Shown in pieces: positions 6,831 to 14,821 of a stretch of 31,243 nt of DNA. Positions within the stretch are counted from its first letter, which is position 1. Each line of letters starts with the position of its first letter. The position numbers were made by a program, and so were the translations under genes. Below the pieces are notes generated by a model. The model saw nothing but the letters and a program-made list of their open reading frames with translations. It searched no databases and was not told the origin of the DNA. The DNA comes from UBA4844 sp050943255 (lineage in GTDB: Bacteria > Bacillota > Syntrophomonadia > Syntrophomonadales > Syntrophomonadaceae): assembly GCA_050943255.1 (NCBI GenBank), contig JBMNOV010000019.1, positions 1-31,243 on the forward strand, given 5' to 3'.

Positions 6831-8009
6831 ATGGGCAAGTTACCTGATTATTTTGGAGTATCAGCTTTCGGTATTAAAATGGGGGTTATAGTACCAGGAA
6901 GCAATATAGTGAATATGGCTTATGAAGCGCTATTAAAGTGCAACCAGGATGGATTTCTGGATGATGGTGATACTATTTGTATAACCGAATCGGTAGTTGC
7001 CAGAGCCCAAAATAACTATGTTACAGTTGATGATATCGCTTCTCAAGTACGTAATAAGCTTAAAATTAAAGAAGATAGCAAAATAGGCGTTGTATTTCCA
7101 ATACTTAGCCGTAACCGGTTCTCCCTTATAATGAAAGGAATTGCGGCAGCAGTCCCACAAGGACATGTAGTGGTACAGCTATCTCATCCTGCCGATGAGG
7201 TAGGAAATCAGATACTGCCGTATGATTTTGCGGAGAGATTGGGGAAAATTAATGGCGAAGTTATAAACCTGGATGATCTGGGTCCTGAACGTTTCCGCCA
7301 TCCTGTAACAGGGGTAGATTATATTGAGCTTTATAAAAGTATTATTTGTGAGCAGTCACGGGGCTGCACCATTTTTCTAAGTAATAATCCTATACAGGTA
7401 GTAGAATACCAGCTTGACGGGATTATAGTTGCCAATATTCACAAACGTGAATTGACCAGAGATAAATTAATTGCTCAGGGACAAAACTGTATAACTTTAC
7501 AGGATTTATGTAATGAAGGTGTTTCCTGGTCAGAGTGGGGCCTATTGGGAAGCAATATTTCTTCCGGCGATAAATTGAAATTAGCACCACGGGAAGCGGA
7601 CCAGGTAGCATATGATATTCAAACCAAAGTCGAAAAAGGATTGAATAAGCATATCGAGGTTATAGTTTATGGTGATGGTGCTTATTGTGATCCTTCTACT
7701 GGTATTTATGAATTGGCAGATCCCCAACCTGCTTTTGGGATGACAGCTGGACTACGAGGAAAGTATAGGGAAGGGCTTAAATATAAATATCTGGTAGATA
7801 AAATGCTGGACGAAGGGATTGGTCTTAAGGCCATAGAAAATAAGCTAGAAGAAAAGAAAAAGGCTGGTTTTGCTCCCAATTCTTTTGAAACGGAAGGGAC
7901 TACACCCCGTAAAGTAGAAGACCTTATAGCTAGCCTTGCTGACCTGGTAAGTGGCTCAGCCGATGCTGGAACTCCGTTGATTTTAGTTAAGGGATTCCTG
8001 CATAGCTAA
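6831..8009 (+). CDS. CofE-like coenzyme F420-0:gamma-glutamyl ligase family protein
   Basis: The 392-residue protein has the F420_ligase family fold by motif. GDTICITESVVARAQNNYVTVDDIA near the N-terminus and a later GDGAYCDPSTGIYELADPQP are characteristic. CofE adds gamma-linked glutamate to F420-0. Longer homologues like this one are widespread in Firmicutes, and their substrate is not established. The neighbourhood holds no other F420 biosynthesis gene, so a different gamma-glutamyl ligation is possible. A GTG at 6822 is in frame, but ATG 6831 is better placed behind AAAGGGTG. Divergent from ku and followed by a strong terminator, so probably monocistronic. Confidence 0.75.
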   Translation: MGKLPDYFGVSAFGIKMGVIVPGSNIVNMAYEALLKCNQDGFLDDGDTICITESVVARAQNNYVTVDDIASQVRNKLKIKEDSKIGVVFPILSRNRFSLIMKGIAAAVPQGHVVVQLSHPADEVGNQILPYDFAERLGKINGEVINLDDLGPERFRHPVTGVDYIELYKSIICEQSRGCTIFLSNNPIQVVEYQLDGIIVANIHKRELTRDKLIAQGQNCITLQDLCNEGVSWSEWGLLGSNISSGDKLKLAPREADQVAYDIQTKVEKGLNKHIEVIVYGDGAYCDPSTGIYELADPQPAFGMTAGLRGKYREGLKYKYLVDKMLDEGIGLKAIENKLEEKKKAGFAPNSFETEGTTPRKVEDLIASLADLVSGSADAGTPLILVKGFLHS

Positions 8010-8027
8010 AATTAAATAAGTAATTAT

Positions 8028-8057
8028 AGGACTATCCTAATGGGGATGGTCCTTTTT
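8028..8057 (+). terminator. rho-independent terminator after the CofE-like gene
   Basis: AGGACTATCC at 8028-8037 pairs with GGATGGTCCT at 8044-8053 over 10 bp with one T-G wobble, followed by a T-run to 8057. It starts 18 bases after the stop codon. It marks the end of the single-gene transcript. Confidence 0.9.
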
Positions 8058-8238
8058 CTGTGTAAAGCTAAATGTTTAATGAACATAATATAAAAACTAA
8101 CGCGGATTCATTTTACATGATATTATTAAGTAATTTTCTTTCGGATATAAATATACTTATAGATCTGATGTTATATTAATATAGACATTTTATGGATTAA
8201 CATATTAGAATTGAGGTAGTAAAAAAGGGGAAATTGAG

Positions 8239-8622
8239 ATGGCAAGAAAACCAAAATGTAGACATGTGGAATTTATTCCGGATGTAACAGCTTATAAACC
8301 AGTTGGTATTTCGCATTTTTGCTCGGAGGAAGTAATACTAAGGGTTGAAGAAATAGAGGCGATAAGATTAAAGGATTACTTAGGAATGGAACAAGAAGAG
8401 TGCGCCAAAAAAATGCAAATTTCCCGTCCTACCTTTCAACGTATACTTGTCGAAGGTAGGACAAAAATTGCTAAAGCTCTTGTAGATGGTAGGGGGTTAC
8501 GTATCGAAGGAGGCGATTACTGCCTGGGTAAGGCTAGTTGCCAGCGCCGGGGACGAAAGGAAATGAAGGGGTGCCCATATGTGGATATAGAATCTTGGGG
8601 AATAAAAGAGGAAAATGAATAG
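8239..8622 (+). CDS. DUF134 (UPF0251) family DNA-binding protein
   Basis: This 127-residue protein starts MARKPKCRHVEFIPDV, with YKPVGI shortly after, both typical of DUF134. A sigma-70 region 4-like helix-turn-helix lies at about residues 40-82 (VEEIEAIRLKDYLGMEQEE, then AKKMQISRPTFQRIL). A small C-terminal cysteine cluster (YCLG...SCQRRG...GCPY) may bind a metal. The family is predicted to regulate transcription, often near redox or NifX/dinitrogenase-cofactor-like genes, but its target is unknown. The ATG follows AAGGGGAAATTGAG. It is followed by the membrane protein gene at 8687. Confidence 0.88.
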   Translation: MARKPKCRHVEFIPDVTAYKPVGISHFCSEEVILRVEEIEAIRLKDYLGMEQEECAKKMQISRPTFQRILVEGRTKIAKALVDGRGLRIEGGDYCLGKASCQRRGRKEMKGCPYVDIESWGIKEENE

Positions 8623-8686
8623 GTATTGAAGGATATTGGCACTAATCGTCGAAGATTATTAGGTAATGTTGTTAGGGTGAAATATA

Positions 8687-9763
8687 ATGAAAGAATATAT
8701 TTTTAATGTGATACTATTTTATATTCCTATTGCGGGGATTATGATATACTTTTTTCGCAATGATGGTATCCAAGTAAAGCAAATATGGATTCTGCTAGGG
8801 CTATCTCTATTAATAATTTTATCATTTCCCGTGTGTATGGAAAGGTTAGGTACATCAGTAACGTTTATCCTTTATTTTTCATTATCGGTAGTTGTGGTCT
8901 GGAATTTTTTTAAGGGTAGAGTTGCCAAATCCGCAGCAAATGTTTTACCATGTCCTGTTAACGGGGAACAGCTTAGTTTTATTGATGGTGATTCAACTAT
9001 AGAACCCTGCTTAGAGGATGTGCCTGGTTATGAGGGAACAAAAACAACAATTGACGGAAAGCTAAGGCTTGAATCTTTAAACAGGCCTGCTGAGCAACCT
9101 GTTGACGAATTTGGAGTAAATGGATTAGAACGTGCAGATCTTTTGGAGATAACTAATATACCTAACCAGGAAATAGAGGAATACTTTGAGTCTACTTTGG
9201 CTGTTGATGTCGAATTGGCAGAGCAAAGTGAAGGCCCCATCCGGGAAGATAGTGCTACAGTCTTAATAAATAATAGCCCTGCTCATATTGAATCTGATGG
9301 ACCGTATACTTGTTATGTTGAAGATATAGAACACCATTCTGAACAGGGAGCTAATGGGAATGGTGATGAATCAGTAGTAACAGCTGTAGAGGAGCAAATA
9401 AAAGAACTTATTGATATGGCTTTTGCTTGCCGGGAAAGTAATCCTGAAGAGTCGGCTGGTTATTATCAAGAAGCATGGAGATTAACCTCTGACTATGATC
9501 TTAAGTATTTGCTAACGATGGAGCTGGTTGAAATATACAAAGAAAACGGCTGCTACAATGAAATAGTTAGATTGCTAAATACTTTCATTACCTTACCTGG
9601 TAGTAAACCTGATATATTAAACCAGATTAACCGTCAACTAAAATATATAAATTTACTGGTAGCTGAGCTTAAACGATTAGGTATAGGCGAATTACCAGTA
9701 TCTAAAATTCCGAGATTGGTTCGTTTAAAAGTTGATGAACAAATCAACTTTCCTGGAGTATAG
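8687..9763 (+). CDS. uncharacterised membrane-anchored protein with C-terminal TPR-like helical domain
   Basis: I do not recognise this 358-residue protein. Three hydrophobic segments at about residues 3-23, 31-49 and 55-74 form an N-terminal membrane anchor. Residues 90-240 are acidic, low in complexity and probably disordered. Residues 247-345 are helical and resemble two or three TPR-like hairpins (ESAGYYQEAWRLTSDYD, then YLLTMELVEIYKENGCYNE and IVRLLNTFI). The TPR reading is a judgement by eye. It is followed 18 bases later by the PRC-barrel protein gene at 9782, so the two are probably co-transcribed and may act together at the inner membrane. No homologue can be named. Confidence 0.7.
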   Translation: MKEYIFNVILFYIPIAGIMIYFFRNDGIQVKQIWILLGLSLLIILSFPVCMERLGTSVTFILYFSLSVVVVWNFFKGRVAKSAANVLPCPVNGEQLSFIDGDSTIEPCLEDVPGYEGTKTTIDGKLRLESLNRPAEQPVDEFGVNGLERADLLEITNIPNQEIEEYFESTLAVDVELAEQSEGPIREDSATVLINNSPAHIESDGPYTCYVEDIEHHSEQGANGNGDESVVTAVEEQIKELIDMAFACRESNPEESAGYYQEAWRLTSDYDLKYLLTMELVEIYKENGCYNEIVRLLNTFITLPGSKPDILNQINRQLKYINLLVAELKRLGIGELPVSKIPRLVRLKVDEQINFPGV

Positions 9764-9781
9764 ATGGAGGGAGACTAGAAA

Positions 9782-10504
9782 ATGAAAAAGAGCCAGGAAA
9801 TAATTGGGTTGCCTGTCTTTTCTATAATGGATGAAAAAAAGATAGGACAAGTAAAAGATCTGGTTATTAACCCTGAGGAAGGGAAAATAGATTTTATTTT
9901 AGTGAGCAATGGGAGTTGGTACATAGGAGCAAGGGTACTACCTTACAAAGCTGTAATGGGTATAGGTGAACATGCAGTAACAACTGAAAGTGAGAATCTT
10001 ATGTCCAATATTAACGATACAGCTAATGCTAATAGTTTGCTGCAGCGTAATATTGAACTTAAAGGTAGTCGGGTTTTAACAAACAAAGGCAATTTAATTG
10101 GAGTTATAAGTGAATATGAAATTGATGAGGATAGCGGTAAAATAACTCGCTTAGAGTATAAGACCGCTCAGGATGAATCTATAAATGATATTATAGAGGC
10201 CGGGAATGTACTTACATATGGAACTGATGTTATTGTAATCAGGGAAAAACAGAAAAATATTGATGATGCTCATAATTCTACGCAGACAAAGGTGGCTTAT
10301 CAAGCAGATAATGAAGAAACAGATGGAGCTGCCTATTTTAAACAAAGGCAGCGTCAGTTTCTACTAGGTAAAAGACTAGTTCAAGATATTAGAGATGATT
10401 CTGGTGAAATATTAATTGCTGAAGGTACCATGGTAACAGAGGAGATAATAAGTCTGGCAGAACAGCATAACCGGTTCGTGGAGTTATCTCAATGCTCAAA
10501 GTAG
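9782..10504 (+). CDS. PRC-barrel domain protein with an RpoC-like C-terminal module
   Basis: This 240-residue protein has two PRC-barrel repeats. The first (about residues 5-70) has IIGLPVFSIMDEKKIGQVKD, then VLPYKAVMGIG. The second (about 92-158) has LKGSRVLTNKGNLIGVISE. A linker follows, then about 45 residues (193-238: LLGKRLVQDIRDDSGE.LIAEGTMVTEEIISLAE). This tail resembles the small barrel motif in RNA polymerase beta-prime (GRVxxEDIVDxxGExIxxAGTxITEE). PRC barrels are adaptor or RNA-processing and ribosome-binding folds. The ATG sits behind GGAGGG. It is probably in an operon with the TPR-like membrane protein. No specific function is claimed. Confidence 0.75.
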   Translation: MKKSQEIIGLPVFSIMDEKKIGQVKDLVINPEEGKIDFILVSNGSWYIGARVLPYKAVMGIGEHAVTTESENLMSNINDTANANSLLQRNIELKGSRVLTNKGNLIGVISEYEIDEDSGKITRLEYKTAQDESINDIIEAGNVLTYGTDVIVIREKQKNIDDAHNSTQTKVAYQADNEETDGAAYFKQRQRQFLLGKRLVQDIRDDSGEILIAEGTMVTEEIISLAEQHNRFVELSQCSK

Positions 10505-10738
10505 TAAAATAGCTAAGACAATTAAAATGATTTTAATCGACCTCCCGCTAACACCCGCATCTAATAAACAATTGGTAAAGAAATTTAAAAAAAACTTGAG
10601 TCCAGAAATGTTTAGGTTTTTAATTGCAATAATTCAATTAAGTCTCGGTAGTTTAATAAAATAAATTATTTTTGAATATGAATGGAATAACAACAGCAGT
10701 GGCATGCTTTAGGTGTGGAGAATTTATCTTTTTGGTTG

Positions 10739-10747
10739 TGTTATAAT
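10739..10747 (+). promoter_or_regulatory. extended -10 sigma-A-type promoter upstream of the microprotein and trxA
   Basis: TGTTATAAT gives a perfect -10 TATAAT at 10742-10747 preceded by the TGn extension. No good -35 is visible at 16-18 bases upstream, as expected of extended -10 promoters. It would start transcription near 10755, just before the 34-codon ORF, and probably also serve thioredoxin. Confidence 0.55.
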
Positions 10748-10783
10748 TAACTAAAAATATATTGTGGGAGGAATTCTATAATA

Positions 10784-10888
10784 ATGGATGAACTAGCTAA
10801 ACAGGTTAAAAATGATATGTTAAGAACTCTGCTATGGGCGATTTTATCTATGGGATTAGCGTGTGCCGTATTTTATATTGCATGGTAG
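10784..10888 (+). CDS. 34-residue single-pass membrane microprotein
   Basis: The short ORF encodes 34 residues: a polar start (MDELAKQVKNDMLRT) followed by one hydrophobic helix of about 19 residues (LLWAILSMGLACAVFYIAW) running to the C-terminus. GGGAGG at 10766-10771 lies 12 bases before the ATG, somewhat far but acceptable. It sits between an extended -10 promoter and trxA, 35 bases before the thioredoxin start. The composition fits a small membrane protein rather than random sequence. Function is unknown; it may simply share the trxA transcript. Confidence 0.55.
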   Translation: MDELAKQVKNDMLRTLLWAILSMGLACAVFYIAW

Positions 10889-10923
10889 CCTACCCAGTGA
10901 AAAAATATCAGGAGGGATAATAT

Positions 10924-11247
10924 ATGCCGGTTACTGAAGTAAATGCAAACAATTGGGAAGAGAAGGTAACCCAATCAGAACTTCCAGTGCTAGTTGATTT
11001 TTGGGCGGCTTGGTGTGGGCCCTGCAAAATGGTAGGACCAGTTTTAGAAGCATTGGCAATTGATAATGCTGGTAAGATAAATATTTATAAACTAAATGTT
11101 GATGAGAATAAAAGTATAGCTATCCAGTATGGAGTTCGCAGTATTCCTACCCTGACTTTTTTCAAAGGTGGCAGTGAAATTAAGCGTTTAGTAGGTGCTC
11201 AGGGTAAGGAACAACTGCAAAAGGTTATTGATGATGTCTTAGCTTAA
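10924..11247 (+). CDS. trxA: thioredoxin
   Basis: A 107-residue cytosolic thioredoxin with the active site WCGPC (residues 30-34), preceded by LVDFWA, and with the conserved cis-proline in the SIPTL segment. Length and order match canonical thioredoxin 1. It reduces protein disulfides using electrons from thioredoxin reductase. The ATG follows AGGAGGG with good spacing. The gene is convergent with rarA, with a shared hairpin terminator between them. Confidence 0.97.
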   Translation: MPVTEVNANNWEEKVTQSELPVLVDFWAAWCGPCKMVGPVLEALAIDNAGKINIYKLNVDENKSIAIQYGVRSIPTLTFFKGGSEIKRLVGAQGKEQLQKVIDDVLA

Positions 11248-11274
11248 GATTACATTTATCTGGTTAGCTATAAA

Positions 11275-11313
11275 AAAGGCTGCCTTTTATCATTGTTAAT
11301 AAAAACAGCCTTT
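11275..11313. terminator. bidirectional terminator between trxA and rarA
   Basis: AAAGGCTG at 11275-11282 pairs with CAGCCTTT at 11306-11313. The loop contains further pairing of TTTTAT with ATAAAA. Read on the minus strand the stem is followed by a run of six T, giving a strong terminator for rarA. Read on the plus strand the U-tract is shorter but adequate for trxA. Confidence 0.8.
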
Positions 11314-11354
11314 ATTCAACTAATCCAAATTAATTCTATGCGGTATGCTAGATT

Positions 11355-12668
11355 CTAAATACTCTGCTTTTTAATCATAGCCATAAAGGCTTTGATTTTT
11401 TTTTCATAACCATTGTTACCTGCCTGGTAAAAGGTTTTACCTTGCATTCCATCTGGGAGATAGTTTTGGTTTACATAGCCTCCATAGTCATGAGGATATT
11501 TATAACCTTTTCCTTTCTCCAGCAAACCTGCCTGGGAGTGAGAATTATCGGCAATATGCAGGGGTACTTCGATTTTGCGGCTTTTACGTACTGCAGTAAT
11601 AGCACTATCGATGCTAACTTTACTGCTATTGCTTTTAAAAGCGGTAGCCAGATAAATAGTAGCTTCGGCCAGGGGAATACGAGCTTCTGGCATGCCAACA
11701 AATTCTACTGACCAGGCAGCAGCTGTTGCCAAAGTCAGGGCATTAGGGTCAGCCAGTCCGATATCTTCAGCGGCATGGACGATTAGACGGCGGGCGATAA
11801 ATTTAGGGTCTTCACCACCTTCTATCATTACGGCTAACCAGAACAGGGCCGCATCAGGATCAGAACCGCGGATACTTTTAATATAGGCAGAAATGGTATC
11901 GTAGTGGTAATCACCGGTTTTATCGTATTTTAACAATGGTTTGGTGAGTATATGTTGTAGTAAGTTAGAATCTATTTGCAAATTACGGTTTACTTCAGCA
12001 AAGGAATTTACAACGGCTTCTATGATATTTAGAGCCATACGTGCGTCCCCTTTAACTTGATTGTTAATCAGCCGTATGGCATCTTCATCAATACTAACCT
12101 TATAATCTCCTAACCCTCGTTTATGGTCATGCAGTGCATCTTCAATTATCAGGGTGATAGCCTTTTCATCTAAGGCCTTCAGTATATAAAGCCGCAGGCG
12201 GGAAAGCAAAGCATTATTAAGCTCATATAGAGGGTTTTCGGTAGTGGCACCGATCAGCACCAAAGTGCCATCCTCAACATAGGGAAGTAATACATCTTGT
12301 TGACTTTTATTGAAACGGTGAATTTCATCAACAAATAGGATAGTACGTTGCTGATAGAATTGGAAACGCTGGATTGCATCCCGGGCGATTTTCTTAATAT
12401 CTCCAACCCCGCTGCTTACAGCCTGGAGTATTTCAAAATGGGAATTGGTTGTATTAGCAATTATGGAGGCAATGCTGGTTTTGCCTGTTCCCGGAGGGCC
12501 AAATAAAACTAGCGAGTGGATTTCATCCTTTTCTATAGCTTTTCTTAAAATTGAGTTAGGACCAACTATGTGTTCCTGCCCCCGTACCTCGTCCAGGTTA
12601 CGTGGACGCATTCGGTAAGCGAGCGGAGCTGATTTATTCTTGTTATCTTGTAAATCAAAAAGATTCAT
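11355..12668 (-). CDS. rarA: replication-associated recombination protein A (AAA+ ATPase, RarA/MgsA)
   Basis: This 437-residue AAA+ ATPase acts at stalled replication forks. Walker A is GPPGTGKTS and Walker B is ILFVDEIHRFNKSQQD, with sensor 1 in LIGATTENP. The C-terminal MgsA-type domain has GSDPDAALFWLAVMIEGGEDP, then IARRLIVHAAEDIGLADP, and ends HDYGGYVNQNYLP. N-terminal PLAYRMRPRNLDEVRGQEHI is diagnostic. The ATG follows AGGAGAATATAATT. Firmicute genomes often place rarA next to the iscR/iscS/mnmA/alaS block. Here mnmA is divergent from it and no iscR or iscS lies between. Confidence 0.96.
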   Translation of the reverse strand: MNLFDLQDNKNKSAPLAYRMRPRNLDEVRGQEHIVGPNSILRKAIEKDEIHSLVLFGPPGTGKTSIASIIANTTNSHFEILQAVSSGVGDIKKIARDAIQRFQFYQQRTILFVDEIHRFNKSQQDVLLPYVEDGTLVLIGATTENPLYELNNALLSRLRLYILKALDEKAITLIIEDALHDHKRGLGDYKVSIDEDAIRLINNQVKGDARMALNIIEAVVNSFAEVNRNLQIDSNLLQHILTKPLLKYDKTGDYHYDTISAYIKSIRGSDPDAALFWLAVMIEGGEDPKFIARRLIVHAAEDIGLADPNALTLATAAAWSVEFVGMPEARIPLAEATIYLATAFKSNSSKVSIDSAITAVRKSRKIEVPLHIADNSHSQAGLLEKGKGYKYPHDYGGYVNQNYLPDGMQGKTFYQAGNNGYEKKIKAFMAMIKKQSI

Positions 12669-12850
12669 AATTATATTCTCCTATAAAGTGTTGGTAATAC
12701 TTTCAGTAATTATAGAATAATTTAGCATCGCCTGCTACCTCTCCTTGCTCCTAACCTTGGTTTGATGATATAAATATTGGGAAAAGATAAATAATAAGAA
12801 AGAACAGATCAAAAAAACGGTTATTATTCTCTTTAGCTAATTTATTCTTA

Positions 12851-12899
12851 AATAGCGAAAACGCGTGCCCGGTGGGTAGGTGATTAGCGACAATTAGCG
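12851..12899 (+). repeat. short AWTAGCG direct repeats upstream of mnmA
   Basis: ATTAGCG occurs at 12883-12889 and 12893-12899, one DNA helical turn apart, and AATAGCG at 12851-12857. They lie in the 261-base gap between the divergent rarA and mnmA genes, just before the mnmA start. They could be an operator for an unknown regulator, or chance in AT-rich DNA. Nothing else recognisable is seen in this gap. Confidence 0.3.
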
Positions 12900-12929
12900 T
12901 GTCCATTTGTAATATAAGGAGCAATAACA

Positions 12930-13979
12930 ATGAAGATAGCGGTACTCATGAGTGGTGGCGTTGATAGTACAGTAGCCGCTCTATTATTAAAAAAACAGGG
13001 ATATCAAGTAATAGGTCTTACTATGATCAATTGGAATCCCAAAGTAGCTAATATGGCTCAGCAGGCAGCTAGCCAGCTTGGTATCGAGCATATTGTGGTA
13101 GATTTTAGTAGGCAATTTGCCACCCAAGTAATTAACAATTTTAGGGCTGAGTATGAGAAGGGGCATACCCCTAATCCCTGTGTAAGGTGTAATCGTTACA
13201 TTAAATTTGGGCTACTATTGGAATATGCCTTGAATATGGGGTTTGATCGAGTAGCAACCGGTCACTATGCCCGTATAGAATACGATGAAACCAGAAAACG
13301 TTTTCTGCTTAAAAAAGCAAAATACCTTGCTAAAGACCAAAGCTATTTTCTTTTTGCACTAAATCAAGAACAACTAGGACATACTATCTTCCCTCTGGGT
13401 GAAATAAGCAAACCAGAGGTAAGGCAACTTGCCCGGGAACATAATATTACGGCAGCTGCTAGCAAAGAAAGCCAGGAAATATGTTTTATTGAGGGGGATT
13501 ACCGTAAATTTCTTCTGCAAAAAAAACAATACACACCAGGTAAGATTACGGATTTACAGGGAAATATCCTAGGATTACATAAGGGATTACCTTTCTATAC
13601 TATTGGTCAGCGCAAGGGTTTAGGTATCAGTGGGGGGAAACCACTTTATGTGGTAGCTTTAGATTCTGAAAAAAACAGGGTTATACTTGATGACCAAAGA
13701 TATTTATTTGCTAGAACACTAACTGCAATAGATAATAATTTTATATACTATGAAGAAGTTGGTCAATCACTTAGGGTGCAGGCGCGTATACGTTATCGGG
13801 CCAAAGATGCTCCGGCATTGTTATCGGTTAAAGGTGATAAAGTAATACTAGATTTCGATGATGACCAACGAGCTATTACTCCTGGGCAAGCAGTTGTTTA
13901 TTATCTGGGCGACTACGTCCTTGGTGGCGGAACTATTAAAGACCAAGGGGACGGTTCTTGCGGTGCAAATTCCAGGTAG
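12930..13979 (+). CDS. mnmA: tRNA-specific 2-thiouridylase MnmA
   Basis: MnmA activates U34 of tRNA-Lys, -Glu and -Gln with ATP and inserts sulfur to make 2-thiouridine. The PP-loop SGGVDSTVAA is at residues 8-17. NPCVRCN holds Cys84 and Cys87, with Cys87 aligning to the catalytic cysteine, and QEICFI holds the persulfide Cys185. Later come YTIGQRKGLGI and the C-terminal LGGGTI. The last 12 residues (338-349) are encoded by the left arm of the inverted repeat at 13940-14043 and are not family sequence, so the natural C-terminus appears to have been replaced. The usual cysteine desulfurase and IscR genes are not adjacent. Confidence 0.95.
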   Translation: MKIAVLMSGGVDSTVAALLLKKQGYQVIGLTMINWNPKVANMAQQAASQLGIEHIVVDFSRQFATQVINNFRAEYEKGHTPNPCVRCNRYIKFGLLLEYALNMGFDRVATGHYARIEYDETRKRFLLKKAKYLAKDQSYFLFALNQEQLGHTIFPLGEISKPEVRQLAREHNITAAASKESQEICFIEGDYRKFLLQKKQYTPGKITDLQGNILGLHKGLPFYTIGQRKGLGISGGKPLYVVALDSEKNRVILDDQRYLFARTLTAIDNNFIYYEEVGQSLRVQARIRYRAKDAPALLSVKGDKVILDFDDDQRAITPGQAVVYYLGDYVLGGGTIKDQGDGSCGANSR

Positions 13980-14043
13980 ACCAAAAGCGGCTCTTGCAGT
14001 TGTTTAACCAGAATTTGCACCGCAAGAACCGTCCCCTTGGTCT
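13940..14043. repeat. 33-bp perfect inverted repeat (REP-like palindromic element)
   Basis: The arm at 13940-13972 is the exact reverse complement of 14011-14043, with a 38-base loop. The core contains AAGGGGACGGTTCTTGCGG. From memory, similar GGGGACGGTTCT motifs recur in Clostridia and other bacteria as REP-type elements mobilised by REP-associated tyrosine transposases; no transposase gene is present here. It spans the mnmA stop codon and lies 12 bases from the end of the convergent flavin reductase gene, so the hairpin may also serve as a transcript-end structure. I see no second complete copy in the window. Confidence 0.85.
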
Positions 14044-14055
14044 GCCTGTGGTTTG

Positions 14056-14559
14056 TCACGGGGTATAGCAAGCTACTATCTCCCCATAATACATTACATG
14101 GTAATCACTGTCGGGGTAAGACTTGGTGCGGATAGAATCATCAAGTAGTTCGGGGTCCATTATCTGTTTGAAAACGGTTTTGCATTCAAAAACAAGCTTA
14201 CAGTCCTTAATCACCGGGCTGTTTATGTGGCGGGCAGCTTGGGGATTAACAGCAGCCGCCTCGAATTTGTCCACGTCGCGACCTGATTTAGAACCGGCCA
14301 TAGTTAAATTCTTCTTCATTTCACCCGGAGCAGGTAAACTTACAGAAAAATCAGGGGCTTTATCTATCAAATCATAAGTGTGACGCGAATAGCGTACCAT
14401 AACCATCAGAATAGGCTTTTGCCATATATAACCGATAGTACCCCAACCAATTGTCATGGTATTTAAACGGTCACCTTCTCTTACGGTAAGAAATGCTCCT
14501 TTAGGTAATTGAGTTAAGAATTGTTGGGAATATTCTTCATAGGAAAGACTTTTACTCAT
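14056..14559 (-). CDS. flavin reductase-like / FMN-binding split-barrel protein
   Basis: This 167-residue protein matches the flavin reductase family (FMN-binding split barrel). It has an N-terminal GAFLTVREGDRLNTMTIGWG, then WQKPILMVMVRYSRHTYDLI, FSVSLPAPG, and a SGRDVDKF segment typical of the family. Members bind FMN and act as NAD(P)H:flavin oxidoreductases, or as redox partners of unknown substrate in anaerobes. The ATG follows GAAAGGAG. Its stop is 12 bases from the inverted repeat at the end of mnmA. The NCS2 permease gene lies upstream on the same strand but 262 AT-rich bases away, so it is probably a separate transcript. Confidence 0.85.
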   Translation of the reverse strand: MSKSLSYEEYSQQFLTQLPKGAFLTVREGDRLNTMTIGWGTIGYIWQKPILMVMVRYSRHTYDLIDKAPDFSVSLPAPGEMKKNLTMAGSKSGRDVDKFEAAAVNPQAARHINSPVIKDCKLVFECKTVFKQIMDPELLDDSIRTKSYPDSDYHVMYYGEIVACYTP

Positions 14560-14821
14560 AGGCTAATTACTCCTTTCAAAGTTTGGGGTTAAGGCTTGCC
14601 GAAATTTCAAAATCCATTATTGAATAGGGATAAAAATTCATAGAGTAAGCTATAACGAAAAGCCAGGAAACAGGTAACAGATGTATGTCTCCCTTTTTTC
14701 TATTATTTTATTTTATAATTTATTATATTAAATTATAAAATTGAACCGTTAAAGATTATCCTGCTATAAATAAAAGCCTGAAGGATTACCACAAAATAAA
14801 AATAATTATAGTATATAATTT

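Noticed and set aside
10527..10664. A 45-codon ORF (MILIDLPLTPASNKQL...) in the gap before the microprotein
   Set aside because: No ribosome-binding site, odd composition and a long AT-rich 3' part; its start lies in a short AT palindrome. It looks like chance in a non-coding gap.
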